Assembly: GCF_016793485.1 (NCBI RefSeq)
Contig: NZ_JAEULZ010000006.1
Coordinates: forward strand, 124,001-188,000
DNA length: 64,000 bases
Reading direction: 5' to 3'
Source of the DNA: Mesorhizobium sp.
Lineage (GTDB): Bacteria > Pseudomonadota > Alphaproteobacteria > Rhizobiales > Rhizobiaceae
Shown here piece after piece: positions 40,747 through 49,092 of this stretch. The notes below the pieces were generated by a model that was not told where the DNA came from, ran no database searches, and saw nothing but the letters and a program-made list of their open reading frames with translations. Within the stretch, counting starts at the first letter, position 1, and every line of letters starts with the position of its first letter. Made by a program: the position numbers and the translations under genes.

Positions 40747-41883
40747 ATGGCACGCAAGCTTGGTGTCGGCATCGTCGGATGCGGCAACATCTCCACCACC
40801 TATTTCAAGTTCGCACCTCTTTTTAGAGGCATCGAGGTCATGGCCTGCGCCGACATCAACCCGGCGGCGGCAAAGGCGAGAGCGAAGGAATACGGCGTTC
40901 GCGCCGAAAGCGTCGATGAACTGTTCGCCGACGAAGAGGTCGACATCGTCGTCAACCTGACGATCCCGGCCGTGCACTACGACGTGTCGCGGCAGGCGCT
41001 CGACGCTGGCAAACACGTCTATTCGGAAAAGCCCTTCGTGCTGTCGGTCGCGGAAGGCCTCGACCTGAAAAAGCGTGCAGCGAAGAAGGGCGTCCGCATC
41101 GGTTCCGCTCCGGACACCTTCCTTGGCGGCGCTCACCAGCTCGTCCGCCACCTGATCGACGAGGGCAAGCTCGGCCCGATTACCGGCGGCACATGCCACG
41201 TCATGAGCAGGGGCATGGAGCACTGGCATCCCAACCCGGACTTTTTCTTCCAGCCCGGCGCGGGCCCGATCCTAGATCTCGGCCCGTACTACATAACCAA
41301 CCTCATCCAGCTCATCGGCCCGGTGAAAAGCGTGGCCGCGCTGACTTCGATCCCGCGCAAGCAGCGCGTCATCGCCAACGGCCCGCGCAACGGCGAGAAG
41401 GTTCCGGTCGACACCCCGACAACCATCCACGCGCTTCTTCATTTCGAAAACGGGGCGATTGTAACACTCGGTACGAGTTGGGATGTGTGGGATCATGGTC
41501 ACGCGCCGATGGAGCTCTACGGCGAGGCCGGGACGGTCTACATACCCGATCCCAACTTCTTCGGCGGCGAGGTGCGTTACACGCAAGGGGCCAAGGAGGC
41601 GAAGAAGATGCCGGCCTGGAAGCATCCCTTCGGCGTGCGCAACCAGAAGCACTCCGTTGGCATGATGGCCAACTACCGCACCGCCGGCCTGTCCGATATG
41701 GCGCTCGCCATCCAGTCGGGCGCTCCGCACCGCTGCTCGCTTGAACTTGCGCTCCACACGGTCGAGGTCATGACCGCGATCTTGAAATCCGGCGAGACCG
41801 GCAAGTTCGTCCCGATGCGCACAACCTGCGAGCGTCCCGCCGCGCTCGGCCCTAAAGAAGCGCGCGCGCTGCTCGCGAAGTAG
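40747..41883 (+). CDS. Gfo/Idh/MocA family oxidoreductase
   Basis: This 378-residue NAD(P)-dependent dehydrogenase has the Rossmann motif GVGIVGCGNISTTYF at residues 6-20 and the family signature HVYSEKPFVLSVAEG with the catalytic lysine of EKP. The C-terminal half is the alpha/beta substrate domain (DLGPYYITNLIQLIGPVKSV). It is the last gene of the sugar operon, 25 bases after the isomerase. A ketose or inositol-like substrate is plausible but not shown. Confidence 0.92.
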   Translation: MARKLGVGIVGCGNISTTYFKFAPLFRGIEVMACADINPAAAKARAKEYGVRAESVDELFADEEVDIVVNLTIPAVHYDVSRQALDAGKHVYSEKPFVLSVAEGLDLKKRAAKKGVRIGSAPDTFLGGAHQLVRHLIDEGKLGPITGGTCHVMSRGMEHWHPNPDFFFQPGAGPILDLGPYYITNLIQLIGPVKSVAALTSIPRKQRVIANGPRNGEKVPVDTPTTIHALLHFENGAIVTLGTSWDVWDHGHAPMELYGEAGTVYIPDPNFFGGEVRYTQGAKEAKKMPAWKHPFGVRNQKHSVGMMANYRTAGLSDMALAIQSGAPHRCSLELALHTVEVMTAILKSGETGKFVPMRTTCERPAALGPKEARALLAK

Positions 41884-41893
41884 CGGACGATTG

Positions 41894-41924
41894 GCGGTAA
41901 GGGCGCTTCGACGTCCCTTACCGC
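41894..41924. terminator. Perfect 10-bp hairpin between convergent genes
   Basis: GCGGTAAGGG (41894-41903) pairs exactly with CCCTTACCGC (41915-41924) around an 11-base loop. It overlaps the last codons of the DUF3307 gene and follows the dehydrogenase stop. No long T-tract follows on the plus strand, so termination strength is uncertain. Confidence 0.5.
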
Positions 41925-42295
41925 ACCCAGCCCGTCACATAGATGACGATGGCCAGATAGGTCAGGCCGTGCAGGAACTGGTCAAATCCGATCGCGTTCC
42001 AGAAGCGCGCACCGACGCGCCAGTCGAGGCGCTTTACCGTCTGCTCCTTGCCCCAGTCGATGTGGTAGTGGACGATGAACTCGACCACCAGCACGGTCAC
42101 GATGACCGAAAGCGGCGGCCTGACCGCCAGCAGCGCGACCAGCGTACCGGCCACGTGTATCCCAGAATGAACCAGCCCGCCGCGCGCGCCGTAAATGCCC
42201 TTCTGGCCGATCTGCCAGGGAGTCTGCAGCACGAAATCGCACACGAAGTGCTTCAGCAGCAGAAGGGCGAAAAGAATTATTGCGGCAGTCGTCAT
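41918..42295 (-). CDS. DUF3307 family membrane protein
   Basis: This 125-residue membrane protein has three or four hydrophobic segments. The motif LLLKHFVCDFVLQTPWQIGQKG near the start and FIVHYHIDWGKEQ in the middle match DUF3307. The ATG at 42295 is chosen because an upstream extension of 17 residues has no hydrophobic or conserved features. The family function is unknown. It is transcribed convergently with the sugar operon. Confidence 0.85.
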   Translation of the reverse strand: MTTAAIILFALLLLKHFVCDFVLQTPWQIGQKGIYGARGGLVHSGIHVAGTLVALLAVRPPLSVIVTVLVVEFIVHYHIDWGKEQTVKRLDWRVGARFWNAIGFDQFLHGLTYLAIVIYVTGWVR

Positions 42296-42434
42296 TCCGG
42301 TCCCGGTCGTTCCTGTGGCCGATAGTCTCCGGCCCTCCCGCGCCATTACAGCACGGCTGACGTTAATCAGCTAATACTAAGAGATGGATTGAGGCATTGC
42401 GCAGGATCAAACGAGGCACCATTTTCCGGCTGAG

Positions 42435-44324
42435 ATGAGTTCCAGTGAAAATTTTGCCGCGAGGCTGGCGTTTCGTAGCTCCACCGCCGACCAGCCGCCG
42501 CTCGGCCAGCAGCTTGCGACGCTGCGTCACCTAAAACGCTTTTTCGCGCAGGTCTGGCGGACGAGTCCACAGCTTACGGTAGCAAGCATCGCGCTTAGGT
42601 TGCTGTCCGCCATCCAGCCGCTGCTTCTGCTTTATGTCGGCAAGCTGATCATCGACGAGGTGGTGCTGCAGACGGGCCAACCCGGGCCCGGCCCGGCCTT
42701 TTCGGATTGGATCGCCAGCGGCCGGCTCACGCTCGTGGGCGAGCTTCTGCTGCTGGAGTTCGCACTCGTCGTTGCGGGCGACCTGCTGTCGCGCGCCGTC
42801 TCGCTGGTCGATGGCATCCTCTCCGAACTGCACTCCAACACGGTCAGCATGGAGCTGATGCGCCATGCCGCGGACCTCGACCTCAGGCATTTCGAATCCA
42901 GCGAATATCAGGACCGCCTCGAACGCGCCCGCCGCCAGGCCGCCGGCCGCAACACGCTGCTGGCGCAGATATTCGGGCAGGGGCAGTCGATGGTCACGAT
43001 CGTTACGTTGGCTGCCGGCCTCTTCTTCTATGCGCCGTGGCTGATCCTGCTGCTCTTCGTCTCGCTCATCCCTGCTGTCCTCAGCGAGGTGAAGTTCAAC
43101 ACCCGCTCCTACCTGCTCAACCGCCTGCGCTCGCCCGAGCGGCGCGAACTGGAATATCTGCGCTATATCGGTGCGAGCGCCGAGACGGCCAAGGAGATCA
43201 AGCTTTTCGGCCTCGGCTCCTTTCTCGTCGGTCGTTTCAAGCGGCTTGCCGACACCATCATGCGCGACAACCGGCGGCTGGCGACGCAGCGCGCCATCTG
43301 GGGCGGCCTGTTCGCGGCGCTGTCCACCGTCGCCTACTACGGCGCTTACGCCTACATCGTCTGGCGCACGATCGACGGCCAGTTCACGCTCGGCGACCTG
43401 GCTTTTCTCTCGGGCTCCTTCCTGCGGCTGAACGGCCTCTTTAGCCAGCTTCTCATCGGCGTTCCCCAGATCGCCGGCCAGTCGCTCTATCTCGACGACC
43501 TGTTTTCCTTCTTCGACATAAGGCCGACGATTGCGCTGTCGCCGAACCCCAAACCTTTCCCGCTGCCGATCCGCGAGGGCATCGTCTTCGAGAATGTCGG
43601 CTTCCGTTATCCCGATACCGAGCGTTGGGCGGTACGCGGCCTGAGCTTCGAGATGAAGGCCGGCGAGGCTGTCGCGCTGGTCGGCGAGAACGGCGCAGGC
43701 AAGACTACCATCGTCAAGCTGCTCACCCGCCTGTACGACCCGGACGAGGGACGCATCCTGATCGACGGCGTCGACCTGCGCGACTTCGACATCGAGGATC
43801 TGCGCACCCATATTGGCGTTATCTTCCAGGATTTCATCCGCTATTCCTTTACCGCTGCCGAGAACATCGGCGTCGGCCGCATCGAGGCAGGGCCAGACCG
43901 GCCGCGCATCGAGTCGTCCGCCGAGCAGAGCCTGGCCGCCCCCGTCATAGAGAGGCTGCCGCTCGGCTACGACCAGCCGCTCGGAAAACTCTTCGCCAAC
44001 GGCCGCGATCTCTCTGGAGGTGAGTGGCAGAAGGTGGCGATCGCCCGCGCCTATATGCGCGATGCCGAACTCATCATACTCGACGAGCCGACCGCCGCGC
44101 TCGACGCAAAGGCCGAAGCCGAAGTTTTCGAGCGCTTCAAGCGGCTGGCGAAGGGCAAGACGGCCGTGCTGATCTCGCACCGTTTCTCGACCGTGCGCAT
44201 GGCCGACCGTATTCTCGTGCTCTCGGGCGGCGCGATCATAGAGGCCGGTTCGCACGAGGACCTCATCGCGCGGCGCGGCGTCTATGCGGAACTGTTCGAA
44301 TTGCAGGCGGCTGGCTACCGCTGA
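42435..44324 (+). CDS. ABC transporter, fused permease and ATPase (exporter type)
   Basis: This 629-residue half-transporter has a membrane domain in residues 40-340 and a C-terminal ATPase. Walker A GENGAGKTT lies near residue 417, the signature is DLSGGEWQKVAIARAY, Walker B is LIILDEPTAALD and the switch histidine is in LISHRFSTVRMADRI. The W in the signature (SGGEWQ) is typical of a lipid/peptide exporter subgroup. The substrate is unknown. Upstream sequence has no strong ribosome binding site, so the start at 42435 is the best available. Confidence 0.9.
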   Translation: MSSSENFAARLAFRSSTADQPPLGQQLATLRHLKRFFAQVWRTSPQLTVASIALRLLSAIQPLLLLYVGKLIIDEVVLQTGQPGPGPAFSDWIASGRLTLVGELLLLEFALVVAGDLLSRAVSLVDGILSELHSNTVSMELMRHAADLDLRHFESSEYQDRLERARRQAAGRNTLLAQIFGQGQSMVTIVTLAAGLFFYAPWLILLLFVSLIPAVLSEVKFNTRSYLLNRLRSPERRELEYLRYIGASAETAKEIKLFGLGSFLVGRFKRLADTIMRDNRRLATQRAIWGGLFAALSTVAYYGAYAYIVWRTIDGQFTLGDLAFLSGSFLRLNGLFSQLLIGVPQIAGQSLYLDDLFSFFDIRPTIALSPNPKPFPLPIREGIVFENVGFRYPDTERWAVRGLSFEMKAGEAVALVGENGAGKTTIVKLLTRLYDPDEGRILIDGVDLRDFDIEDLRTHIGVIFQDFIRYSFTAAENIGVGRIEAGPDRPRIESSAEQSLAAPVIERLPLGYDQPLGKLFANGRDLSGGEWQKVAIARAYMRDAELIILDEPTAALDAKAEAEVFERFKRLAKGKTAVLISHRFSTVRMADRILVLSGGAIIEAGSHEDLIARRGVYAELFELQAAGYR

Positions 44325-44347
44325 CGCCTGCGCAGGGAGGATGTGGC

Positions 44348-44740
44348 ATGGAGACATTCACTGGCGGTTGCCTGTGCGGCAATGTCCGGATCGAAGCCTC
44401 CGGACGGCCTTGTCGGGTTGGCATCTGCCACTGCCTCGATTGCCGCAAGCATCACGGCGCGCTCTTCCACGCCTCCGCGATCTTCCCGCAGGATGCAGTG
44501 ACGATCAAAGGAGAGACGGGTGCCTATAAGGGTCGACATTTCTGCCTAGGCTGCGGTTCATCCGTCTTCTCGCGCAGCGCCGAAGAGGTCGAGGTCAACC
44601 TCGGCTCGCTCGACGCTCCAAACCGGTTACAGCCGACCTATGAACTCTGGACCGTCAGGCGAGAATCCTGGTTGCCGCCGTTCCCCCTGAAGCGCCATTA
44701 CGAGCGCGACCGTGACGAGACAAGCCGCTACGAGGATTAG
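44348..44740 (+). CDS. GFA (glutathione-dependent formaldehyde-activating) family protein
   Basis: This 130-residue protein begins METFTGGCLCGNVRIEASG and has the zinc ligands of the CENP-V/GFA fold in GGCLCGNV, HCLDCRKHHGAL and FCLGCGSSVF. The family includes Gfa-like proteins named for spontaneous binding of formaldehyde by glutathione; most members have no proven activity. The ATG at 44348 has GGGAGG upstream and the gene lies 23 bases after the ABC exporter. Neighbouring C1-producing genes may be coincidental. Confidence 0.88.
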   Translation: METFTGGCLCGNVRIEASGRPCRVGICHCLDCRKHHGALFHASAIFPQDAVTIKGETGAYKGRHFCLGCGSSVFSRSAEEVEVNLGSLDAPNRLQPTYELWTVRRESWLPPFPLKRHYERDRDETSRYED

Positions 44741-44755
44741 CCGCGTTCGAGTCGC

Positions 44756-45070
44756 TCAGGAGACGAGTTTAAGGCCGACGATCCCGGCTACGATCAGGCT
44801 GATGCAGGCGAGCCGCGCAGCCGTGGCCGGCTCGCCGAGCAGATAGACTCCGAGGATCGCCGTGCCCACCGCGCCTATGCCTGTCCAGACGGCGTAGGCC
44901 GTGCCGACCGGCAGGGTCTTCAAGGCGACGCCGAGTAGGCCGATGCTGGCCAGAAAAGCGGCAGCCGTCCAGATGGTCGGGACGAGCTTCGTGAAACCTT
45001 CGGTGTATTTCAGGCCGATTGCCCAGCCGATCTCGAACAGACCGGCGATGAAAAGATAGACCCAGCTCAT
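44756..45070 (-). CDS. gdx: Guanidinium exporter, SMR family (SugE/Gdx)
   Basis: This 104-residue protein with four membrane helices belongs to the small multidrug resistance family. The Gdx subtype pattern is visible: Glu13 in [38 protein letters not shown] and the C-terminal [12 protein letters not shown]. Members of this subtype export guanidinium with proton exchange rather than quaternary ammonium drugs. A two-hairpin guanidine-II riboswitch lies directly upstream on the same strand. This strongly supports the function. Confidence 0.95.
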   Translation of the reverse strand: MSWVYLFIAGLFEIGWAIGLKYTEGFTKLVPTIWTAAAFLASIGLLGVALKTLPVGTAYAVWTGIGAVGTAILGVYLLGEPATAARLACISLIVAGIVGLKLVS

Positions 45071-45091
45071 GGAAGAAGACTCCTCTGTGCG

Positions 45092-45139
45092 GAAGGGTCG
45101 TCCCTTCGTTGATGGGCAAAACGCCCGAGGCCGTCCTCG
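45092..45139 (-). promoter_or_regulatory. Guanidine-II (mini-ykkC) riboswitch
   Basis: On the minus strand two hairpins lie just upstream of gdx. The first (45126-45139) is CGAGG-ACGG-CCTCG. The second (45092-45107) is GAAGGG-ACGA-CCCTTC. Both loops are ACGR, the defining feature of mini-ykkC, and the 18-base linker is within the usual range. The second hairpin ends 21 bases before the ATG, and GAGGAG lies between them. Guanidine binding pairs the loops and switches on translation. No mismatch is seen in either stem. Confidence 0.9.
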
Positions 45140-45185
45140 AACGCTTCTCTACGCTATCCGCGCACTCAGGGGAAGGACCGCCCGG

Positions 45186-45824
45186 TCAAGCCTGCCATGC
45201 CCCCGGCGCATCGATCGCCACGCCGTACTCCGCGCCGGAATCGAGCAGCGTATGCCAGAGGCTTTCGGCGAAGGTCGCGAAAACAAGCAGATGGAAGACA
45301 GCCTCGCCATCGCGATCCGTGCTGCGCCAGAGATTGACCGAGGTGTGATCGATCGAAGTCGCCGCCGCTGCCCATTGCGGGAAGACCGCCGGATGCAGGT
45401 CGAGCGAACAGACTTTCGCAAGCAGGTCGCGGGAACGCGCGCCGGAAATACGCAGCAGTGAACGGCCGTCGGATTGCTCGGACAAGGAAGCCATTCCGGC
45501 AAAGGCGAGACGCGCGCGCTCAAGACCATCGCCGCGCGGCGACAGCACGAGGAACTGGTCGGGGCCCGACCAGACCAGAAGCGCACCCTGCGCCACGACA
45601 GCATGCGGCTTCGCCGGCGCCGATGCTCCATACGCTTCCTTGCAGGCCTGGTCGGTCGCGCTCCACTGGCCGCGCCGCGCCATCACCTGCACAAGTTCGA
45701 AGCCCGTCTGCTCGGCCATCGTCAGGCCGGCATCGTGCTCTTTCGCGCCTTGACGACCCGCCGCATAGATGCGCGACAGGGGCGTCGTCTCGGCCCAGGA
45801 CAGTTCAACCGACAGTTCAACCAC
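45186..45824 (-). CDS. mgdD: N-methylglutamate dehydrogenase subunit D (sarcosine oxidase gamma-like)
   Basis: This 212-residue protein resembles the SoxG family. Patterns such as ELSWAETTPLSRIYAAGRQGA, QGALLVWSGPDQFLVLSPRGDG and DLHPAVFPQWAAAATSIDHTSVNLWR match the gamma subunit of heterotetrameric sarcosine oxidases. It overlaps the 3' end of mgdC by eight bases and is the last gene of the operon. The complex oxidises N-methylglutamate to glutamate, passing the C1 unit to folate. The subunit itself has no known redox centre. Confidence 0.88.
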   Translation of the reverse strand: MVELSVELSWAETTPLSRIYAAGRQGAKEHDAGLTMAEQTGFELVQVMARRGQWSATDQACKEAYGASAPAKPHAVVAQGALLVWSGPDQFLVLSPRGDGLERARLAFAGMASLSEQSDGRSLLRISGARSRDLLAKVCSLDLHPAVFPQWAAAATSIDHTSVNLWRSTDRDGEAVFHLLVFATFAESLWHTLLDSGAEYGVAIDAPGAWQA

Positions 45825-48804
45825 GCTGGCGTCCTCCCTCCGGATCGTAGAAGACTGGGTTGCAGAGTTCGACTTCGTAGTCCTCTCGGCGCACCGGATC
45901 GTGCGCCATGGCGATCTCGCCGTGCCGCTCGCGGCCGTGCTTTACGAGGCCGAGCCCAATCCACTGGTCCATGAAAGGCGAGAAGCAGACGGAGGTGACA
46001 TAGCCGTCGTCGGTTTCCGGACCGGGCGTCGCACCCTTTGGAATGATGTGCGCGCCAGAACGCAGGCGGCGCGCCTTGTCGACCGGCTTGATGCCGACGA
46101 CAACCTGTCGGTCGTCGGCGACCAGCGCCTCGCGTCCTGCCATCGATCGGCCGATGAAATCCTTCTTGGTCGACATCATCTTGCCAAGCCCAAGATCGGC
46201 GGCAGTCGTCGTCCCGTTCAGTTCAGGGCCGGCGACATGGCCCTTCTCGATGCGCATGACGCCAAGAGCCTCGGTACCGTAAGGCGTTACGCCGTACTTT
46301 TCGCCTGCAATCATCAGGTTGCGCACCAGCGCATCGCCGAAGCGCGTCGGCACCGAAATCTCAAAAGCCATCTCACCCGAGAACGAGATGCGGAACAGCC
46401 GCGCCTTTACGCCACCGCGCAACATCACCTCGCGTGCGCCCATGAAGGGGAAGCCCTCGTTCGACAGGTCTTCGGAAGGGTCGACGATGTCCCGCAGCAG
46501 GTCGCGCGTCTTCGGCCCGGCAATCGAGAACTGCGCCCACTGGTCCGACACGGACGTGAGCTGCACGTCGAGTTCCGGGAACAGCACCTGCCGACAGAAT
46601 TCGAGATGCTGCATCACCTGCCCCGCCTTGGCTGTGGTGGTGGTCAGGAAGTAGTGGTCCTCGGCCAGCCGCGACGTCGTGCCGTCGTCATAGACGATGC
46701 CGTCCTCGCGCAGCATGATGCCGTAACGCGCCTTGCCGACCGCGAGGTTGGAGAAAGTGTTGATGTAGACGCGGTCGAGGAAGGTTCCGGCGTCCGGCCC
46801 ATGCACGTCGATCTTGCCGAGCGTCGACACATCGCAGAAGCCGACGCCCGAGCGCACGGCCTTCACCTCGCGGGTCACCGATACCAGCCAGTCCTTCTCG
46901 CGCTTGATCGGATACCACTGCGCGCGCTTCCAGAGGCCGGTGTCGACAAACACCGCCCCACGCTCGGCGGCCCAGTGATGCGAGGGTGTCAGCCGGGTCG
47001 AGTGGAAGTTCTCGTCGCGATGGTGGCCGGCCAGCGCGCCGATGGCGATCGGCACATAAGGCGGACGATAGATAGTGGTGCCCGTCTCCGGGATCGAACG
47101 GCCGGTCAGCTCCGCCATGATGGCGAGGCCCTGCACATTCGAGTTCTTGCCCTGGTCGGTCGCCATGCCGAGCGTGGTGTAGCGCTTCAGGTGCTCGACC
47201 GACTGGAAGCCCTCGCGTGCGGCAAGCGCGATGTCGGAGGCCGTCACGTCGTTCTGGAAATCGACGAAGGCCTTGTGCTTGCTGTTCACCGTCCAGACCG
47301 GCTTCAGCGAATAGGCTGCATCCTCGTCGGACACGGGCGTGTTGCCGGCGCTCTTGCTGAAACCGAGATCGCCCGCTGCCGCAGCGCCGGACGAATGCCC
47401 TTCCATCAGGCATGCCGCCAATGAAAATTCGCCATTTGCGGAGCCCGCCGCGATCATGCCGGGAGGCGCGCCATCCGGCACGAAGGCGGCGATGTCATCG
47501 CGCCATTTCGGCCGTCCGCGATGCTGCGAGGTTAGCCCGACGGACGGATTCCAGCCGCCAGAGACGGCGAGACCGTCGGCTTCCAGCGTCGCCCTTGCGC
47601 CACCGGCCAGCGCCGCGACGATCTTCGCCACGCCCGCCTTGCCTCCTTCGACATGATCGACCACGCCATTCAGCACCGCAAAGCCATGTTTGGCCGCAAG
47701 CGCGCGTTGTTCGGCGGAAACCTCAGCGCGCGCGTCGACCACGCCGGCCACAGTGACGCCAGCCGCAAGCGCTGCCTCGACCGTCTTCCAGCCATCGTCA
47801 TTGTTGGTGAAGAGCGCCAGCCGCTTCGCCGGCGTCGCGGCGTAGCGGTTGATGTAGGTGCGCACCGCCGAGGAGAGCATGACACCCGGCATGTCGTTGC
47901 CGCCGAAAACGATCGGCCGTTCCAGCGCGCCGGCCGCAACCACCGTACGTCGTGCCACGATGCGCCAGACGCGCTGGCGTGGCTGGTGCTCGGGTGGCAC
48001 GGGCACGTGATCGTTGACCCGCTCCAGCGCTGCATGAACTCCGTGGTCGAACGCGCCGGTCAGCGTCGTGTGTGTCATGATGCGCACTTCGGGCATCGAG
48101 CGCAGTTCAGCCTCGGCCTTGGCGACCCAGGCCGCGGCGTCGATGCCGTCGATTGTGCCGCCGTCAGACAGAAGGCGGCCACCAAGACGATTGTCTTCCT
48201 CGCACAGGATGACGCGTGCGCCTGCGCGGCCCGCTGCAAGCGCGGCCGCAAGGCCCGTCGGTCCGCTGCCGGCGATCAGCACGTCGCAATGCGCCCACGC
48301 CTTCTCGTAGTGGTCGGGGTCGCTCTTGTCGGCGGCGCGTCCGAGACCCGCCGCGCGGCGGATCAGCGGCTCGTAGAACTTTTCCCACAGCGCCGAAGGC
48401 CACATGAATGTCTTGTAGTAGAAGCCGGCAACGAAGATGGGCGACGCCAGCTGGTTGATCGACAGGAAGTCGAAGCTGAGCGACGGCCACCGGTTCTGGC
48501 TCGCCGAAACCAGCCCGTCATAAAGTTCGATCGTCGTCGCGCGCGTGTTGGGTTCGCGCCGCGCGCCGGTGCGAAGCTCCACCAGCGCGTTCGGCTCCTC
48601 GGAACCGGCCGTCAGGATGCCGCGCGGGCGGTGATACTTGAACGAACGGCCGACCAGCTTGACGCCGTTGGCGACGAGCGCCGAAGCCAGCGTGTCGCCT
48701 GCGAAACCGTCCATCGACTTGCCGTCGAAGCTGAACGAAAGGCGGTTGTCACGATCGATGAGGCCGCCTGCCGCGAGGCGGTGCGTCTGCCCGGCCGCGC
48801 TCAT
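45817..48804 (-). CDS. mgdC: N-methylglutamate dehydrogenase subunit C (sarcosine oxidase alpha-like)
   Basis: This 995-residue subunit has the SoxA domain order: an N-terminal 2Fe-2S-type fold (KSMDGFAGDTLASALVANGV), a pyridine nucleotide-disulphide region with DVLIAGSGPTGLAAALAAGRAGARV near residue 165, and a C-terminal aminomethyltransferase (GcvT-like) half (LPSF-like pattern with FRISFSGEMAFEISVP). The start at 48804 overlaps the mgdB stop (ATGA); the frame is open for 38 more codons upstream but those match mgdB sequence in another frame. The GcvT part would accept the methyl-derived carbon onto tetrahydrofolate. Confidence 0.93.
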   Translation of the reverse strand: MSAAGQTHRLAAGGLIDRDNRLSFSFDGKSMDGFAGDTLASALVANGVKLVGRSFKYHRPRGILTAGSEEPNALVELRTGARREPNTRATTIELYDGLVSASQNRWPSLSFDFLSINQLASPIFVAGFYYKTFMWPSALWEKFYEPLIRRAAGLGRAADKSDPDHYEKAWAHCDVLIAGSGPTGLAAALAAGRAGARVILCEEDNRLGGRLLSDGGTIDGIDAAAWVAKAEAELRSMPEVRIMTHTTLTGAFDHGVHAALERVNDHVPVPPEHQPRQRVWRIVARRTVVAAGALERPIVFGGNDMPGVMLSSAVRTYINRYAATPAKRLALFTNNDDGWKTVEAALAAGVTVAGVVDARAEVSAEQRALAAKHGFAVLNGVVDHVEGGKAGVAKIVAALAGGARATLEADGLAVSGGWNPSVGLTSQHRGRPKWRDDIAAFVPDGAPPGMIAAGSANGEFSLAACLMEGHSSGAAAAGDLGFSKSAGNTPVSDEDAAYSLKPVWTVNSKHKAFVDFQNDVTASDIALAAREGFQSVEHLKRYTTLGMATDQGKNSNVQGLAIMAELTGRSIPETGTTIYRPPYVPIAIGALAGHHRDENFHSTRLTPSHHWAAERGAVFVDTGLWKRAQWYPIKREKDWLVSVTREVKAVRSGVGFCDVSTLGKIDVHGPDAGTFLDRVYINTFSNLAVGKARYGIMLREDGIVYDDGTTSRLAEDHYFLTTTTAKAGQVMQHLEFCRQVLFPELDVQLTSVSDQWAQFSIAGPKTRDLLRDIVDPSEDLSNEGFPFMGAREVMLRGGVKARLFRISFSGEMAFEISVPTRFGDALVRNLMIAGEKYGVTPYGTEALGVMRIEKGHVAGPELNGTTTAADLGLGKMMSTKKDFIGRSMAGREALVADDRQVVVGIKPVDKARRLRSGAHIIPKGATPGPETDDGYVTSVCFSPFMDQWIGLGLVKHGRERHGEIAMAHDPVRREDYEVELCNPVFYDPEGGRQRG

Positions 48805-49076
48805 GACGCCACCTTCTGGGCACCCGCGCCGGCGACCGGCTCGACGGAGAAGATCTCGTGCGTCACCGTGTTCCGCCGGACCTTGAGCCAGGAGCGGCAA
48901 CCGCCACCGTGATACCAAAGCTCCTCCATCTCCCCGGCGACGTTGTCGCGAAGGTAGACGTAGTCGTAGAACGCATCCTGGCCGGCGTCCGGCGCGGGTC
49001 GCTTCGGCTTGGCGTCGCCCAGATAGGAGAACTCGCCGTTCTCGCGCGGGCCACAGAAGGGACAGGCAATACGCAT
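48801..49076 (-). CDS. mgdB: N-methylglutamate dehydrogenase subunit B (sarcosine oxidase delta-like)
   Basis: This 91-residue protein is the zinc-binding delta-like subunit. The ligands Cys5, Cys8, His56 and Cys60 are visible in CPFCGPRENGEF and WYHGGGCRSW. Its size and the sequence YLRDNVAGEMEELWYH match SoxD. It is tightly coupled to mgdC by a 4-base overlap. It stabilises the complex and sits at the folate/FAD interface in known structures. Confidence 0.93.
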   Translation of the reverse strand: MRIACPFCGPRENGEFSYLGDAKPKRPAPDAGQDAFYDYVYLRDNVAGEMEELWYHGGGCRSWLKVRRNTVTHEIFSVEPVAGAGAQKVAS

Positions 49077-49092
49077 CGTTCTTTCACCGCCC

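Noticed and set aside
42531-44357. 608-codon minus-strand open frame opposite the ABC exporter
   Set aside because: The plus strand has complete Walker A, signature and Walker B motifs; the minus frame has no recognisable motif.
45769-47424. 551-codon plus-strand open frame opposite mgdC
   Set aside because: Shadow of a sarcosine oxidase alpha-like gene; no start signal or family pattern.
45817-49076. Sarcosine oxidase (soxBDAG) as the product of the four-subunit genes
   Set aside because: The family is shared, but direct linkage to gmaS and the three split glutamate synthase genes indicates N-methylglutamate dehydrogenase.
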